Shown piece after piece: positions 44,895 to 54,153 of a stretch of 64,000 nt of DNA. The notes under the pieces are model-generated. The model did no database searches, was not told the DNA's origin, and saw only the letters and a list, made by a program, of their open reading frames with translations. The DNA is from Actinomycetes bacterium (lineage in GTDB: Bacteria > Actinomycetota > Acidimicrobiia > Acidimicrobiales > RAAP-2). Numbering within the stretch: the first letter of the stretch is position 1; the number at the start of each line of letters is the position of its first letter. The stretch is taken from positions 22,846 through 86,845 of the forward strand of contig JAJYVS010000007.1 in assembly GCA_021791895.1 (NCBI GenBank), written 5' to 3'. A program made the translations under genes and the position numbers.

Positions 44895-45269
44895 ATGCCC
44901 AGTGCACCTCTGACGAGAGCCCTCCGCGGCGCCACGACGGTCGACGAGGACACCCCCGAACAGATCGCGGCCCGCATCCAGGAGCTGCTGGGCGAGATCA
45001 TGGCCCGCAACGAGCTGGTCGAGGACGACATCGTCAGCATCATCTTCACCACCACCCCCGACGTCACCTCGGCCTTCCCCGCTACCGGGGCTCGGGACAT
45101 CGGGTTCGGGGCGGTGCCGTTGCTGTGCGCCTCGGAGATCGCCGTGGCCGGCGGCACGCCGAGGTGCCTGCGGGTGCTGCTGCACATCCACACCACCCGC
45201 CCGCGCGACGAGCTGCGACACGTCTATTTGCACGGGGCCAAGGGCCTGCGCGATGACCTCCCGGTCTGA
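44895..45269 (+). CDS. aroH: Chorismate mutase, monofunctional AroH class
   Basis: Rearranges chorismate to prephenate. 124 residues, the compact trimeric class known from Bacillus. Signatures: LRGATTVDEDTPEQI at the start (Arg of RGATT), SIIFTTTPDVTSAFPA, GARDIGFGAVPLLCASEI, and a C-terminal LRVLLHIHTT plus VYLHGAKGLRDDL. ATG 44895; TAGCAT at 44881-44886 (overlapping the rluB stop) is 8 nt upstream and could act as a -10 box. tyrA and aroA follow, so this is a small aromatic amino acid cluster. Confidence 0.93.
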   Translation: MPSAPLTRALRGATTVDEDTPEQIAARIQELLGEIMARNELVEDDIVSIIFTTTPDVTSAFPATGARDIGFGAVPLLCASEIAVAGGTPRCLRVLLHIHTTRPRDELRHVYLHGAKGLRDDLPV

Positions 45270-45299
45270 GGGGACGGCCCAAGCACCTGCGGATCGGTC

Positions 45300-46382
45300 G
45301 TGACCACCACCGGTGCCCGACGGGCCCTCGTGGTGGGCACCGGCCTGATCGGGGGTTCGCTCGGCGGGGCTTTGCGGACCCGGGGTTGGCACGTCACCGG
45401 CCTCGACGCCGATCCGGCCCGCGCCGCTCGGGCGCTCGAGCTCGGGGTCGTCGACGAGCTCGGCCCCGGCCTCGACGCCACGATCGCCTTCGTCGCCGTC
45501 CCGGCCGGCGACGCCCCGGGCATCGTCGGGACGCTGCTCGGCGAGCCCGGACGGCCCGACGACCTGGTGGTGACGGACGTGAGCGGCGTGAAATCCCCGG
45601 TCGTCGAGGCGGTCCGGCACCCCCGTTTCGTCGGGGGCCACCCGATGGCCGGGTCCGAACAGTCGGGAACCGAGGGGGCCGACCCCGAGCTCTTCGTCGG
45701 GGCGACCTGGGTCCTCACCCCGACCCTCGAGACCGATCCCGCCGCCTACGCCGCCGTGGCCGAGGTGGTGGTCTCGCTCGGAGCCGACGTCGTCGCCCTC
45801 TCGCCGGCCGACCACGACCGGCTGGTGGCGGTGGTCTCCCACGTTCCCCATCTCGTCGCGGCCACCCTCATGAACGCGGCGGCCGAGGGGGCCAAGGCCG
45901 ACGGCGCCCTCCTGCGCCTGGCCGCCGGGGGGTTCCGGGACATGACCCGGGTCGCGGCCGGGCAACCCAACATCTGGCCGGACATCTGTGCCGAGAACGC
46001 CCGGGCCATCGTGGCCGGCCTGGACCGGCTGCTCTCGGATCTGGGGGCGCTCCGGGACAAGGTGGCCCGCGCCGACCGGGCCGGTCTGCTCCACCTCCTC
46101 GAGTCGGCCAGTACCGCCCGCCGCGCCCTGCCCTCGAGCGGGACCCGGCCGGACCACCTGGCCGAGCTGCGCGTGCCGATTCCGGACCGCCAGGGGGTGC
46201 TGGCCGAGTTCACCGGCCTCGCGAGCGGTCTCGACATCAACATCTACGACCTCACGATCGCCCACTCGACCGAGGGTCCCCGGGGCGTGCTCACCCTGCT
46301 CGTCGGCCAGGACGAGGCCGACCGATTGCGCAAGGCGATCGAGGACCGGGGACACTTCTGCACCGTGATCGAGCTGGCATGA
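45300..46382 (+). CDS. tyrA: Prephenate dehydrogenase with C-terminal ACT domain
   Basis: Oxidative decarboxylation of prephenate to 4-hydroxyphenylpyruvate in tyrosine synthesis. 360 residues from GTG 45300. N-terminal NAD(P)-binding GTGLIGGSLGGALR, VTDVSGVKSPVV, GGHPMAGSEQSG and SHVPHLVAATL (catalytic His). The C-terminal ACT domain (about 285-360, LRVPIPDRQGVLAEFTGLASG) suggests feedback control, probably by tyrosine. It overlaps aroA by 4 bases. Confidence 0.93.
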   Translation: MTTTGARRALVVGTGLIGGSLGGALRTRGWHVTGLDADPARAARALELGVVDELGPGLDATIAFVAVPAGDAPGIVGTLLGEPGRPDDLVVTDVSGVKSPVVEAVRHPRFVGGHPMAGSEQSGTEGADPELFVGATWVLTPTLETDPAAYAAVAEVVVSLGADVVALSPADHDRLVAVVSHVPHLVAATLMNAAAEGAKADGALLRLAAGGFRDMTRVAAGQPNIWPDICAENARAIVAGLDRLLSDLGALRDKVARADRAGLLHLLESASTARRALPSSGTRPDHLAELRVPIPDRQGVLAEFTGLASGLDINIYDLTIAHSTEGPRGVLTLLVGQDEADRLRKAIEDRGHFCTVIELA

Positions 46383-47710
46383 CCGAGGCCGCGCTGCCCG
46401 ACACGGTCGCCGTCACCCCTCTGGGGCCGTTGCGCGGCGTCCTGCGGACCCCGGGCGACAAGTCGATCTCCCATCGGGCCCTTTTGATCGGGGCCCTAGC
46501 CGAGGGCACGACCAGGGTGCGCGGCCTCTCCGACGGCGACGACGTCGCCCGGACGGCGGCCGCCGTACTCCAGCTCGGGGCCGCGGTGACCCGCACCGGA
46601 GCCGACGTGGCGGTCGAGGGCGGGCGCGACCGACTGCACGCCGCCGGGACGCTCGAGTGCGCCAACTCGGGCACCTCCATGCGGCTGTTGGCCGGGGTGG
46701 TGGCCGGCCTCGACGCCGAGAGCGTGCTCACCGGCGACGCCTCTCTCTCGGCCCGACCGATGGACCGGATCGTCGAACCCCTGTCGGCCATGGGGGCCCG
46801 GGTGCACGGTCGCGGGCCCCGGCACCTGCCCCCGCTGTCGGTCCGCGGGGGAGGGCTGCACGGGGTCACCTGGGCACCGCCGATGGCCAGCGCCCAGGTG
46901 AAGTCGGCCGTCCTGTTGGCCGGTCTCGACGCCAGCGGGGAGACGGTGGTGGATGAGGCGGTCGCGACCCGGGCCCACACCGAGGAGCTGCTGGCCGCGG
47001 CGGGGGCCGCCATCACCGTCGAGCCGCTCGGGGGCGGCCGGCGGGTGCGTCTGCGCCGCTCCTCGCTCCGCCCGCTCGACCTCGACGTCCCCGGCGACCC
47101 GTCCCAGGCGGCGTTCTGGCTGGTCGCCGGGTGCGTGGTGCCCGGGAGCCGGGTGCAGGTCGAGCGGGTCTACGCCGGGGCCGACCGGACCGGGTTCCTC
47201 GGGGTGCTCGAGCGGATGGGGGCCTCGGTTGTCGTGCTCGACACCCTCGACGGCGCCGGCGACCTGGTGGCCGAGCACTCGGCGCTCCGGGCGACTCACG
47301 TGGCGGCGGCCGAGATCCCCTCCCTCGACGAGGTCCCGGCGTTGGCGGTGGCGGCCGCGGCGGCCACCGGCACGACGACCTTCTCCGACGTGGGCGAGCT
47401 CCGGGTGAAAGAGACCGACCGCCTGGCCGCCACGATCCGGCTGGTCGAGGCGCTCGGGGCGAGCGCCCGGGCCGCCGGCGACGACCTGGTGGTCGAGGGA
47501 CGCGGCGCCATCGGTCCGGGCCCGGTCCGCTTCGACAGCGGGGGGGACCACCGCATGGCCATGGCCGCCGTGGTGGGCGCCCTCGGCTGTCCACGGGGGG
47601 GCGTGATCGACGGGATGCGCTGTGTCGAGACGAGCTACCCGGCCTTCCTCTCGGACCTCGAGCGGCTGGCCGGGTCGGGGGCATGGGAAGCGGTCACGCC
47701 GGTCCGCTGA
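46379..47710 (+). CDS. aroA: EPSP synthase (3-phosphoshikimate 1-carboxyvinyltransferase)
   Basis: Sixth shikimate-pathway step. 443 residues from ATG 46379 (ATGA overlap). Signatures: TPGDKSISHRALLIGALAEG, ANSGTSMRLLAGV, AQVKSAVLLAGL, GDPSQAAFWLVAG, ELRVKETDRLAAT, and the late HRMAMAAVVG. The glyphosate-site loop reads NSGTSMR (Ala replaced by Ser at the NAGTAxR position), as in class II-like enzymes that are often less sensitive. cmk overlaps its end. Confidence 0.95.
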   Translation: MTEAALPDTVAVTPLGPLRGVLRTPGDKSISHRALLIGALAEGTTRVRGLSDGDDVARTAAAVLQLGAAVTRTGADVAVEGGRDRLHAAGTLECANSGTSMRLLAGVVAGLDAESVLTGDASLSARPMDRIVEPLSAMGARVHGRGPRHLPPLSVRGGGLHGVTWAPPMASAQVKSAVLLAGLDASGETVVDEAVATRAHTEELLAAAGAAITVEPLGGGRRVRLRRSSLRPLDLDVPGDPSQAAFWLVAGCVVPGSRVQVERVYAGADRTGFLGVLERMGASVVVLDTLDGAGDLVAEHSALRATHVAAAEIPSLDEVPALAVAAAAATGTTTFSDVGELRVKETDRLAATIRLVEALGASARAAGDDLVVEGRGAIGPGPVRFDSGGDHRMAMAAVVGALGCPRGGVIDGMRCVETSYPAFLSDLERLAGSGAWEAVTPVR

Positions 47711-48333
47711 GCGGGCCGCCCCCGGGCGCGCCGCTCATCGCGATCGACGGTCCGGCCGGTGCCGGCAAGTCGACGGTGTCGCGGGCGGTGGCCGAAGCGC
47801 TCGGGTTGGACCGGCTCGACACCGGGGCCATGTACCGCGCCGTCGCCTGGGAAGCACTGGCCCGTGGCATCGCCCCCGACGACGCCCGAGCGGTGGCCGA
47901 GCTGGCCGCCGGGGCCACGATCGAGGTCGGCCAGGCAGTGGTGATCAACGGACAGGACGTGACAAGCCAGATCCGGACCCCGGAGGTGTCCCGGGCGGTC
48001 TCGGTGGTGGCGGCGAACCCCGCCGTGCGGCGGGCGCTCGTGAAGCGACAGCGGGCGTGGGCTGCCCGCCGCCGCGGGGGGGTCGTCGAGGGCCGGGACA
48101 TCGGTTCGGTGGTCTTCCCGGGAGCCACGGTCAAGGTCTTCTTGACCGCCTCGCCCGAGGAACGGGCCCGCCGACGAGGCGGGGACGAGCCGGCCGACGG
48201 GGTCGCCCGCCGGGACCGGCTGGACTCGACCCGATCGGCCTCGCCGCTCACCAAAGCCCCCGACGCCCACGTGCTCGACACGACCGGACGCAGCGTCGAG
48301 GATGTGGTGAAGGAGGTGTTGTCATGGCTGTGA
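47683..48333 (+). CDS. cmk: Cytidylate kinase
   Basis: Phosphorylates CMP and dCMP. 216 residues from ATG 47683. P-loop IDGPAGAGKSTVSRAVAEAL, then DTGAMYRAVAWEAL, a short CMP-binding insert with VSRAVSVVAANPAVR, GGVVEGRDIGSVVFP and VKVFLTASPEERARRR. An in-frame CTG 47707 overlaps the aroA stop as CTGA and could be the real start, given the coupling seen elsewhere and that the conserved fold begins just after it. aroA-cmk linkage is common. plsC overlaps its end by 10 bases. Confidence 0.93.
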   Translation: MGSGHAGPLSGPPPGAPLIAIDGPAGAGKSTVSRAVAEALGLDRLDTGAMYRAVAWEALARGIAPDDARAVAELAAGATIEVGQAVVINGQDVTSQIRTPEVSRAVSVVAANPAVRRALVKRQRAWAARRRGGVVEGRDIGSVVFPGATVKVFLTASPEERARRRGGDEPADGVARRDRLDSTRSASPLTKAPDAHVLDTTGRSVEDVVKEVLSWL

Positions 48334-49052
48334 GCGCCGCGGGTGCCGCCGACCCGGCGGGGAGCGAGCCCGAGGCCGTCGAACGACCGGTCACCAGGGC
48401 CTCGGGCTTCACGGTCCACCCCGGCCGGTCCCTCTTCTACCGCTTCGCCCGCCAGGTGGTCGTGGGCCTTTTGCGGGTGTGGTTCCGGCCCCGGATCCGG
48501 GGGCTGGCCCAGGTGCCACCGTTGGGGGCCGCGATCATCGCCCCGGTGCACCGTTCCAATGTCGACTTCGCCTTCGCCGCTCTCCTCACCCGGCGCAAGC
48601 TCTTCTTCATGGCCAAGGAGGAGCTGTGGAGGTGGGCGTGGTTCGGCCGGCTCTTGGAGTCCCTCGGGGCGTTCCCGGTGCACCGCTCGGGTACCGACCG
48701 AGAGTCGGTGCGGCGGGCCGAGGAGGTCCTCCGGTCCGGTGAGCTCCTGGTCATGTTCCCCGAGGGCTCCCGACGCTTCGGTGACCGGGTCGACGAGCTG
48801 CAAGAGGGGGTGGCCTTCCTCGCGGCGCGCACTGGGACCCCGATCGTGCCGGTGGGCATCGCCGGCAGCGAGCGGGCCATGCCCAAGGGGGCCAAGGTGC
48901 CGAAGCCCGTCGGCATCACGGTGGTCGTGGGGGAGCCGATCCCGACCGAACGCCCCGACGGCCGCCGGGTCGCCCGGAGCCAGATCCACCGGCTGAGCGA
49001 GCAGCTGCGCGAGCGGCTCCAGGCCGGCTACGACGCCGCCGCCGGGCGCTGA
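48324..49052 (+). CDS. plsC: 1-acyl-glycerol-3-phosphate acyltransferase family protein
   Basis: 242 residues. A strong Shine-Dalgarno AAGGAGGTG (48310-48318) precedes ATG 48324, one of the few clear ones in the window. Acyltransferase motifs HRSNVDF (HX4D, residues about 73-78) and FPEGSRRFGD (about 147-156), with PIVPVGIAGSE as motif IV. A hydrophobic N-terminal segment anchors it. It transfers an acyl chain to lysophosphatidic acid or a related acceptor. Its last 25 bases overlap the convergent glycosyltransferase gene. Confidence 0.9.
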   Translation: MAVSAAGAADPAGSEPEAVERPVTRASGFTVHPGRSLFYRFARQVVVGLLRVWFRPRIRGLAQVPPLGAAIIAPVHRSNVDFAFAALLTRRKLFFMAKEELWRWAWFGRLLESLGAFPVHRSGTDRESVRRAEEVLRSGELLVMFPEGSRRFGDRVDELQEGVAFLAARTGTPIVPVGIAGSERAMPKGAKVPKPVGITVVVGEPIPTERPDGRRVARSQIHRLSEQLRERLQAGYDAAAGR

Positions 49053-49861
49053 GCGCGGCCGCGGCGTTCCCGCCGCCAGGTCGCGAGCACCACGCTCGCG
49101 TAACGGAACCCGAAGAACAGGTTCGAGCCCTTCTTGGAGACCCCCGAGGCCCGGGGCCGCCACACGGTCGGCGCCTCGGTCACCCGCCACCCCCGCGAGA
49201 TCGCGGTGATCAGGAGCTCGGCGGTCTGGTACTGGCGCTGCTCCAGGCGGTCGACGACATCGGCCAGCAGCTCGACCCGCAGCGCGCGGTAGCCATTGGA
49301 GGTGTCGGTCAGCTGCGAGCCGGTCAGCCGGTTCATGAGCCAGGCGAACACCACGACGCCGGTCCGCCGGACCTGGTCCTTGGTCTGGTCGACCCCGAGG
49401 CGGCGCGAGGCCACGACGAAATCGGCGGTCCCCTCGACCACCGGGGCCAACAGGTCGGCCAGCTCGGCCGGGTCGTTCTGGCCGTCGGCGTCGAGGGTCA
49501 CCACGTAGCGGGCCCCGCCTTCGATGCACAGGCGGTAGCCGACTTTGAGCGCCACCCCGTGTCCCAGGTTGGCGGGGAAGACGCAGGTCATCGCGCCGAG
49601 CCCGAGGGCGATCTCGGCCGTCGCGTCCTCGCCCCCGTCGACGATCACGAGTGGGGAGACCGGCAGCCCGCAGGCCTCGTCAGGCACTGCCTTCAAGACG
49701 TCGCCGATGTTGTCGGCCTCCTCGTAGGCGCAAATTAGGGCGACCACCGGCGCTAGGTTCAGGACCCCATAGCGGGCGTGGAAGTCGCGGCGCGCTTCGT
49801 CGATCGCGAACCGCTCCAGGCCCTCGACCCGGCGCTGCTCCCGGTCCACCCGTCGCGTCAT
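49028..49861 (-). CDS. Family 2 glycosyltransferase (dolichyl-P-Man synthase-like)
   Basis: 277 residues. GT-A fold with VVALICAYEEADNIGDVL at about 38-55, VIVDGGEDAT (GG where most members have DGSxDGT), ANLGHGVALKVGY, and the DxD motif in TLDADGQNDP. It ends with RASGVSKKGSNLFFGFRY and a basic tail; there is no C-terminal membrane domain. Soluble or peripheral polyprenyl-phosphate sugar transferase is the best description; donor and acceptor are not defined. Not adjacent to the EPS locus at 7461-16245 but could serve it. Confidence 0.82.
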   Translation of the reverse strand: MTRRVDREQRRVEGLERFAIDEARRDFHARYGVLNLAPVVALICAYEEADNIGDVLKAVPDEACGLPVSPLVIVDGGEDATAEIALGLGAMTCVFPANLGHGVALKVGYRLCIEGGARYVVTLDADGQNDPAELADLLAPVVEGTADFVVASRRLGVDQTKDQVRRTGVVVFAWLMNRLTGSQLTDTSNGYRALRVELLADVVDRLEQRQYQTAELLITAISRGWRVTEAPTVWRPRASGVSKKGSNLFFGFRYASVVLATWRRERRGRAQRPAAAS

Positions 49862-49978
49862 CTCGGACGTCTACCCCCACTCGCCCCGCCCGGCCGTCGG
49901 TGAGTGCCGCGCGCCGGGCCGGTCATCTGGGCGACCCTCACGACGGGCATTCTCCCACCGGGGACTCGGTCGTGGCGC

Positions 49979-51022
49979 TCAAGGGGCCAGGGCGGCCAGG
50001 ACCTGGGCGGCCGAGACGGTGCGGTCTCCGGTGGGGTCGCGCTCGGTCGGGACCTCGGAGCGTCCCGCGAACAGCTCGAGCGCGGTGGCGAGCGCCCGGA
50101 GGAGCTCGCGGAGCTCGGGCGGGGGCGGGAAGTACTCGTCCTCGGTCGTCACCGGGACCGTCTCGGTGCCCGTCGTCGGGTCGAGGGCCGACACCACCTG
50201 GTCGACTAGCAGCTCGGGGGCCGACGCCCCGGCGGTGACGCCGACCGTCCCGGACAGATCGCCCGGGAGCTCCTCGGGGCCGTCCACCCGGACCACCCGG
50301 GGACAGCCGCTGGCCAGGGCCACCTTCTCGAGGGCCACGGTGTTGGAGGAGTTGGCCGAGCCGATGACCACCATCGCGTCCACTCGACCGGCGAGCGCCC
50401 GGAGCGCGCCCTGGCGGTTGGTGGTCGCGAAGCACAGATCGCTGCGGCCCGGGAGCCACAGGTCGGGGAAGCGAACCAGGGCCGCATCGAGCAGGCCCCG
50501 CCACTCGTCGTGGCTCAGGGTGGTCTGGGCCAACAGGGCCACCGGGGTCCCGGCCGGGGGCTCCAGGTCCTCCAAGTCCTCCTCCCGCTCGACCAGGTGG
50601 ACGGCGTCGGGGGCGACGGCCATGGTCCCGACGGCCTCCTCGTGACCAGCGTGGCCGACGTAGATGATCTGATAGCCCTTGCGGCTCCGCATCTTGAGCT
50701 CGTGGTGCACCTTGGTCACGAGGGGGCAGACCGCGTCGACGACCACCCCGGCCCGTCGGCGTGCCGTCTCGACCACCGCCGGGGCCGTGCCGTGGGCGCT
50801 CAGCATGAGCGGCGCCCCAGCCGGGACCTCGGCGACGTCGTCGACGAAGACCACCCCGAGCGAGCGGAATTCCTCGACCACCAACTGGTTGTGGACGATC
50901 TCGTGGTAGCAGTACACGGGGGGCTCGAAGACCCGGACCATCCAGCCGAGGGCCTTGATGGCCTTCTCGACCCCGGCACAGAACCCCCGCGGTTCGGCCA
51001 GGAGCACCTTGTCCACGCCCAC
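49979..51022 (-). CDS. ispH: 4-hydroxy-3-methylbut-2-enyl diphosphate reductase
   Basis: Last step of the MEP isoprenoid pathway, a [4Fe-4S] enzyme. 347 residues from GTG 51022. The three cluster Cys are in PRGFCAGVEKAI, DAVCPLVTKVH and DLCFATTNRQ; substrate-binding YCYHEIVHN, SAHGTAP, VGHAGHEE, AQTTLS and GSANSSNT are intact. The tail after residue 290 is a longer acidic/Pro extension. A minus-strand TAGCCT box (51035-51030) is 7 nt before the start, so the mRNA is likely leaderless. Divergent from the DUF512 gene. Confidence 0.96.
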   Translation of the reverse strand: MGVDKVLLAEPRGFCAGVEKAIKALGWMVRVFEPPVYCYHEIVHNQLVVEEFRSLGVVFVDDVAEVPAGAPLMLSAHGTAPAVVETARRRAGVVVDAVCPLVTKVHHELKMRSRKGYQIIYVGHAGHEEAVGTMAVAPDAVHLVEREEDLEDLEPPAGTPVALLAQTTLSHDEWRGLLDAALVRFPDLWLPGRSDLCFATTNRQGALRALAGRVDAMVVIGSANSSNTVALEKVALASGCPRVVRVDGPEELPGDLSGTVGVTAGASAPELLVDQVVSALDPTTGTETVPVTTEDEYFPPPPELRELLRALATALELFAGRSEVPTERDPTGDRTVSAAQVLAALAP

Positions 51023-51029
51023 CCGGTCC

Positions 51030-51035
51030 AGGCTA
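51030..51035 (-). promoter_or_regulatory. -10 box TAGCCT of ispH
   Basis: TAGCCT on the minus strand with 7 nt to GTG 51022. One of two divergent leaderless-type promoters in the 110-base ispH/DUF512 gap. Confidence 0.5.
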
Positions 51036-51120
51036 CCGGGGCCGCCGCGCCCCCAATGAGCGCACGCACCCGGGCGCTTTGGGGCCGAGGGGCGTTGTCA
51101 GCCGGCCCCGCCACCCCCGC

Positions 51121-51126
51121 TACCCT
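51121..51126 (+). promoter_or_regulatory. -10 box TACCCT of the DUF512-der operon
   Basis: TACCCT with 6 nt to ATG 51133 and no Shine-Dalgarno. The der and zinc-ribbon genes follow in the same direction. Confidence 0.5.
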
Positions 51127-51132
51127 GGGAAG

Positions 51133-52494
51133 ATGCCGGCCCCCAGGGTGACCGCTCTCGCGCCGGGGTCGCCGGCGGCGGCCGCCGGGCTGCAGGTGGG
51201 CGACGAGCTGCTCTCGCTCAACGGCGCGCAGCCCCGTGACGTCATCGAGTACCACCAGCTGGTCGACGCGGCGCACCTTGAGGTGGTGGTCCGCCGATCC
51301 GGCGCCGAGCTCGGCCGCCGGGTCTTGGTGGCCAAGGAGGCGGGCGAGCCGCTCGGCGTCGAGGTCTCCACCCCGATCTTCGACCGGGTACGGACCTGCG
51401 ACAACCACTGCGCCTTCTGTTTCATCTACCAGCTACCCAAGGGCATGCGACGGAGCCTGTACGTGAAGGACGACGACTACCGGCTCTCCTTCCTCTACGG
51501 CAACTTCACCACCCTCACCCGCTTCACCGAGCTCGACGCCGAGCGGGTCATCACCGAGCGGCTCGGCCCGTTGTTCGTCTCGATCCACGCCACCGACCCC
51601 TCGGTCCGGGCCGCCATGCTGCGCAACCCCCGCGGCGCGACCAGCCTGCGGTGGCTGCGGGTCCTCCTCGACGCCGGGATCGAGGTCCACGGCCAGGTGG
51701 TGGTGTGCCCGGGGGTCAACGACGGGGCGGTGCTGGAGGACACCATGATCGGCGTCCTCGACCAGTACCCCGAGCTGGCCACCGTCGGGGTGGTCCCACT
51801 GGGTCTCAGCCGGTTCTCCCGCGAACCGGACATGCGGCCCCACACCACCGAGGAGGCCCGGGCGGTGCTCGAGACGGTGACCGCCCACCAAAAGGTCTGC
51901 CTGGAGGTGCTCGGGCGGCGCCTTGTGTTCGCCTCCGACGAGTACTACCTCATGGCCGGCGCGCCCATCCCCGGCCCCGAGGCCTACGAGGGCTACCCCC
52001 AGCACGAGAACGGTGTCGGCATGGTCCGGGCGTTCCTCGAGGCCTTTGGGGGGGACCCCGACCAGGCCCTCGGGGTCCGCCCGGGGTTCTTCGCCTGGGT
52101 CGACGGCGCGCCGCCGGCCGGCTACCGAGCCCCTCGGGCCACGCTGGCCGACGGGCCGAGCCGGGCGGCGCCGGTGACCGTGGTGACCGGCACCTTCGGG
52201 GCGTCGGTGCTCGGGCCACTCTTGGCCGACCGCCCCGGGGTCCGGGTGCTCGGGGTCGAGAACCGCTTCTTCGGCGGCACCATCGGGGTGGCTGGCCTGC
52301 TCACCGGTGCCGACGTGGCCCAGGCGCTCGACGCGCAACCCGAGGATCACCGCTACCTCCTGCCCGACGCCTGCCTCTCGGACGGTCGGTTCCTCGACGG
52401 CCGCTGCCTCGAGGACCTGCCCCGATCTGTGGAGGTCGTGGCCAGCGACGGCTGGTCGCTTCGACGGGCCCTGGCCGGCTCGGAGACGGCGTGA
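51133..52494 (+). CDS. DUF512 protein: PDZ plus radical-SAM-like domain
   Basis: 453 residues. Residues about 1-75 are PDZ-like (VTALAPGSPAAAAGLQVGDEL). A radical-SAM-type Cys motif follows (CDNHCAFCFIYQLPKGMR, i.e. C-x3-C-x2-C) near 95-102, then KDDDYRLSFLYGNFTTLTR and SIHATDPSVR. Its C-terminal half (about 225-450) is DUF512, ending with a VASDGWSLR-like block. The family is widespread next to der in actinobacteria and other phyla, yet its reaction is not established. GTGA overlap with der suggests a ribosome-related or Fe-S maturation role, which is inference. Confidence 0.88.
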   Translation: MPAPRVTALAPGSPAAAAGLQVGDELLSLNGAQPRDVIEYHQLVDAAHLEVVVRRSGAELGRRVLVAKEAGEPLGVEVSTPIFDRVRTCDNHCAFCFIYQLPKGMRRSLYVKDDDYRLSFLYGNFTTLTRFTELDAERVITERLGPLFVSIHATDPSVRAAMLRNPRGATSLRWLRVLLDAGIEVHGQVVVCPGVNDGAVLEDTMIGVLDQYPELATVGVVPLGLSRFSREPDMRPHTTEEARAVLETVTAHQKVCLEVLGRRLVFASDEYYLMAGAPIPGPEAYEGYPQHENGVGMVRAFLEAFGGDPDQALGVRPGFFAWVDGAPPAGYRAPRATLADGPSRAAPVTVVTGTFGASVLGPLLADRPGVRVLGVENRFFGGTIGVAGLLTGADVAQALDAQPEDHRYLLPDACLSDGRFLDGRCLEDLPRSVEVVASDGWSLRRALAGSETA

Positions 52495-53864
52495 GCGCCG
52501 GCGGATCGGCCGCCCCGACCCGGGCCGACCGTGGCCAGGCCGAGCTAAGCCCGACCCGGTTGCCGCTCGTCGTCGTGGCCGGTCGTCCGAACGTCGGCAA
52601 GTCGACGCTGGTGAACCGGATCGTCGGCCGTCGGACCGCGGTCGTCGAACCCGAACCCGGCGTGACCAGGGACCGCAAGGCCCTCGAAACCGACTGGGCC
52701 GGGGTGCGCTTCATCCTGGTCGACACCGGCGGTTGGCTCGGACGAGGCGATGAGCTGGAGGCCAAGGTCTCCCAACAGGCCGAACGGGCGGTCGGCGATG
52801 CCGACCTCGTGCTCGTGGTGGCTGACGTGACCGTCGGGGCGACCGAAGAGGACGTCGAGACCGCCCGGATGGTGACCCGGCTGGGCGTCCCCACGCTCCT
52901 CGTGGCGAACAAGGTCGACGATGCCAACCGCGAGGCCGCGGCCTGGGAGTTGGTCAGCCTGGGCCTCGGCGACCCGTGGCCGGTCTCGGCCCTGCACGGG
53001 CGGGGGACCGGCGACCTGCTCGACGAGGTGGTCCGGCTGCTCGGGTCCTCCGGGCTGGACCCGGCGCCGGAGGACCAGGACGACTTGGCCGACGACCGCA
53101 CCCCCCGGGTGGCGCTCGTGGGCCGGCCGAACGCCGGCAAGTCGACCCTCTTCAACCGCCTGGTGGGGGAGGAGCGCTCCGTCGTCCACGACCAACCAGG
53201 CACGACCCGAGATGCGATCGACACCGTCATCGAGACCGACGACGGCGCCTTCTGCTTCGTCGACACCGCCGGCATGCGGCGCCCGGGCCGGACCGATGCC
53301 GGCACCGAGCACCATGCGGTCCTCCGGGCCCTCGATGCCCTCGACCGCGCCGACCTCGCGCTGCTGGTGATCGACGCCACGGTCGGCGTGACCCACCAGG
53401 ACCAACGGCTCGCCGAGCGGGTCGGCGCCGCCGGGTGTCCGTCGGTGGTGGTCCTCAACAAGTGGGACCTGGTGGCACCGGACGAGCGCGAGGAAGTCCT
53501 GGCCGGGGTAGGCGACCGGCTGGCCTTCCTCGGCGCGGCACCGGTCCTGCGGATCTCGGCCAAGACGGGTCGGGGGGTCAACCGGATCCTCCCGGCCCTG
53601 TTGACCTCGGCCGAGGCGTACCACTCTCGGATCCCAACCGGCGTGCTCAACCGTGCCATTCGGGACATCCAGGCGCGACACTCGGCCCCGCGGGCCCGCA
53701 TCCGGTATGCCGTCCAGGGGGCCTCGGACCCGCCCACGTTCACGCTGTTCGCCACCAGCCGGATGCCGGCCGACTACCTGCGATACGTCGAGAATCAGCT
53801 GCGGGAGCGGTTCGACCTCGGCGCGACCCCGATCAAGCTGCGGGTCCGTCTCGGTGGGCGCTGA
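52491..53864 (+). CDS. der: Ribosome assembly GTPase Der (EngA)
   Basis: Double-GTPase needed for 50S assembly. 457 residues from GTG 52491. First G domain: GRPNVGKSTLVNRI, PGVTRD, VDTGGW, ANKVDD; second: GRPNAGKSTLFNRL, PGTTRD, VDTAGMRR, LNKWDL; then a KH-like domain with PPTFTLFATSRMPADYLRYVENQLRE split across the end. All nucleotide motifs are intact. Same slot as Rv1713 in M. tuberculosis. Confidence 0.97.
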   Translation: MSAGGSAAPTRADRGQAELSPTRLPLVVVAGRPNVGKSTLVNRIVGRRTAVVEPEPGVTRDRKALETDWAGVRFILVDTGGWLGRGDELEAKVSQQAERAVGDADLVLVVADVTVGATEEDVETARMVTRLGVPTLLVANKVDDANREAAAWELVSLGLGDPWPVSALHGRGTGDLLDEVVRLLGSSGLDPAPEDQDDLADDRTPRVALVGRPNAGKSTLFNRLVGEERSVVHDQPGTTRDAIDTVIETDDGAFCFVDTAGMRRPGRTDAGTEHHAVLRALDALDRADLALLVIDATVGVTHQDQRLAERVGAAGCPSVVVLNKWDLVAPDEREEVLAGVGDRLAFLGAAPVLRISAKTGRGVNRILPALLTSAEAYHSRIPTGVLNRAIRDIQARHSAPRARIRYAVQGASDPPTFTLFATSRMPADYLRYVENQLRERFDLGATPIKLRVRLGGR

Positions 53865-53872
53865 GGGGCGCG

Positions 53873-54076
53873 ATGGCCTGGTGTGACGAGTGCGACCGCC
53901 TGGTCGAGGACGACCAGCTCGACGAGGAGGGCGCCTGCCCGACCTGCGGCACCGTGCTCACCGAGGCCGAGCATCGCCATATCCCCTGGACCTTTAAGGG
54001 GATGCTCGTCGCTTTCGTCGTCTACCTCGGCTACCGCAGCTATCAGGGCATCACCTGGCTCGTCCATCATCTGTGA
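53873..54076 (+). CDS. Small zinc-ribbon membrane protein
   Basis: 67 residues from ATG 53873, 8 bases after der. Two CxxC pairs (CDECD at 4-7, CPTC at 22-25) form a zinc ribbon, followed by a single membrane segment (about 45-62). Small zinc-ribbon/TM proteins of this type occur near der in other actinobacteria; function unknown. Confidence 0.72.
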   Translation: MAWCDECDRLVEDDQLDEEGACPTCGTVLTEAEHRHIPWTFKGMLVAFVVYLGYRSYQGITWLVHHL

Positions 54077-54137
54077 TCCATTCTCGGAGTCACGAGCGGA
54101 CTCGGGTCTGCGGACCGTGCAGTGCTCGGGAGCGCAA

Positions 54138-54143
54138 TAGGCT
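54138..54143 (+). promoter_or_regulatory. -10 box TAGGCT of tRNA-Pro
   Basis: TAGGCT ends 10 nt before the first tRNA nucleotide at 54154. Confidence 0.45.
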
Positions 54144-54153
54144 CTCTTCACGA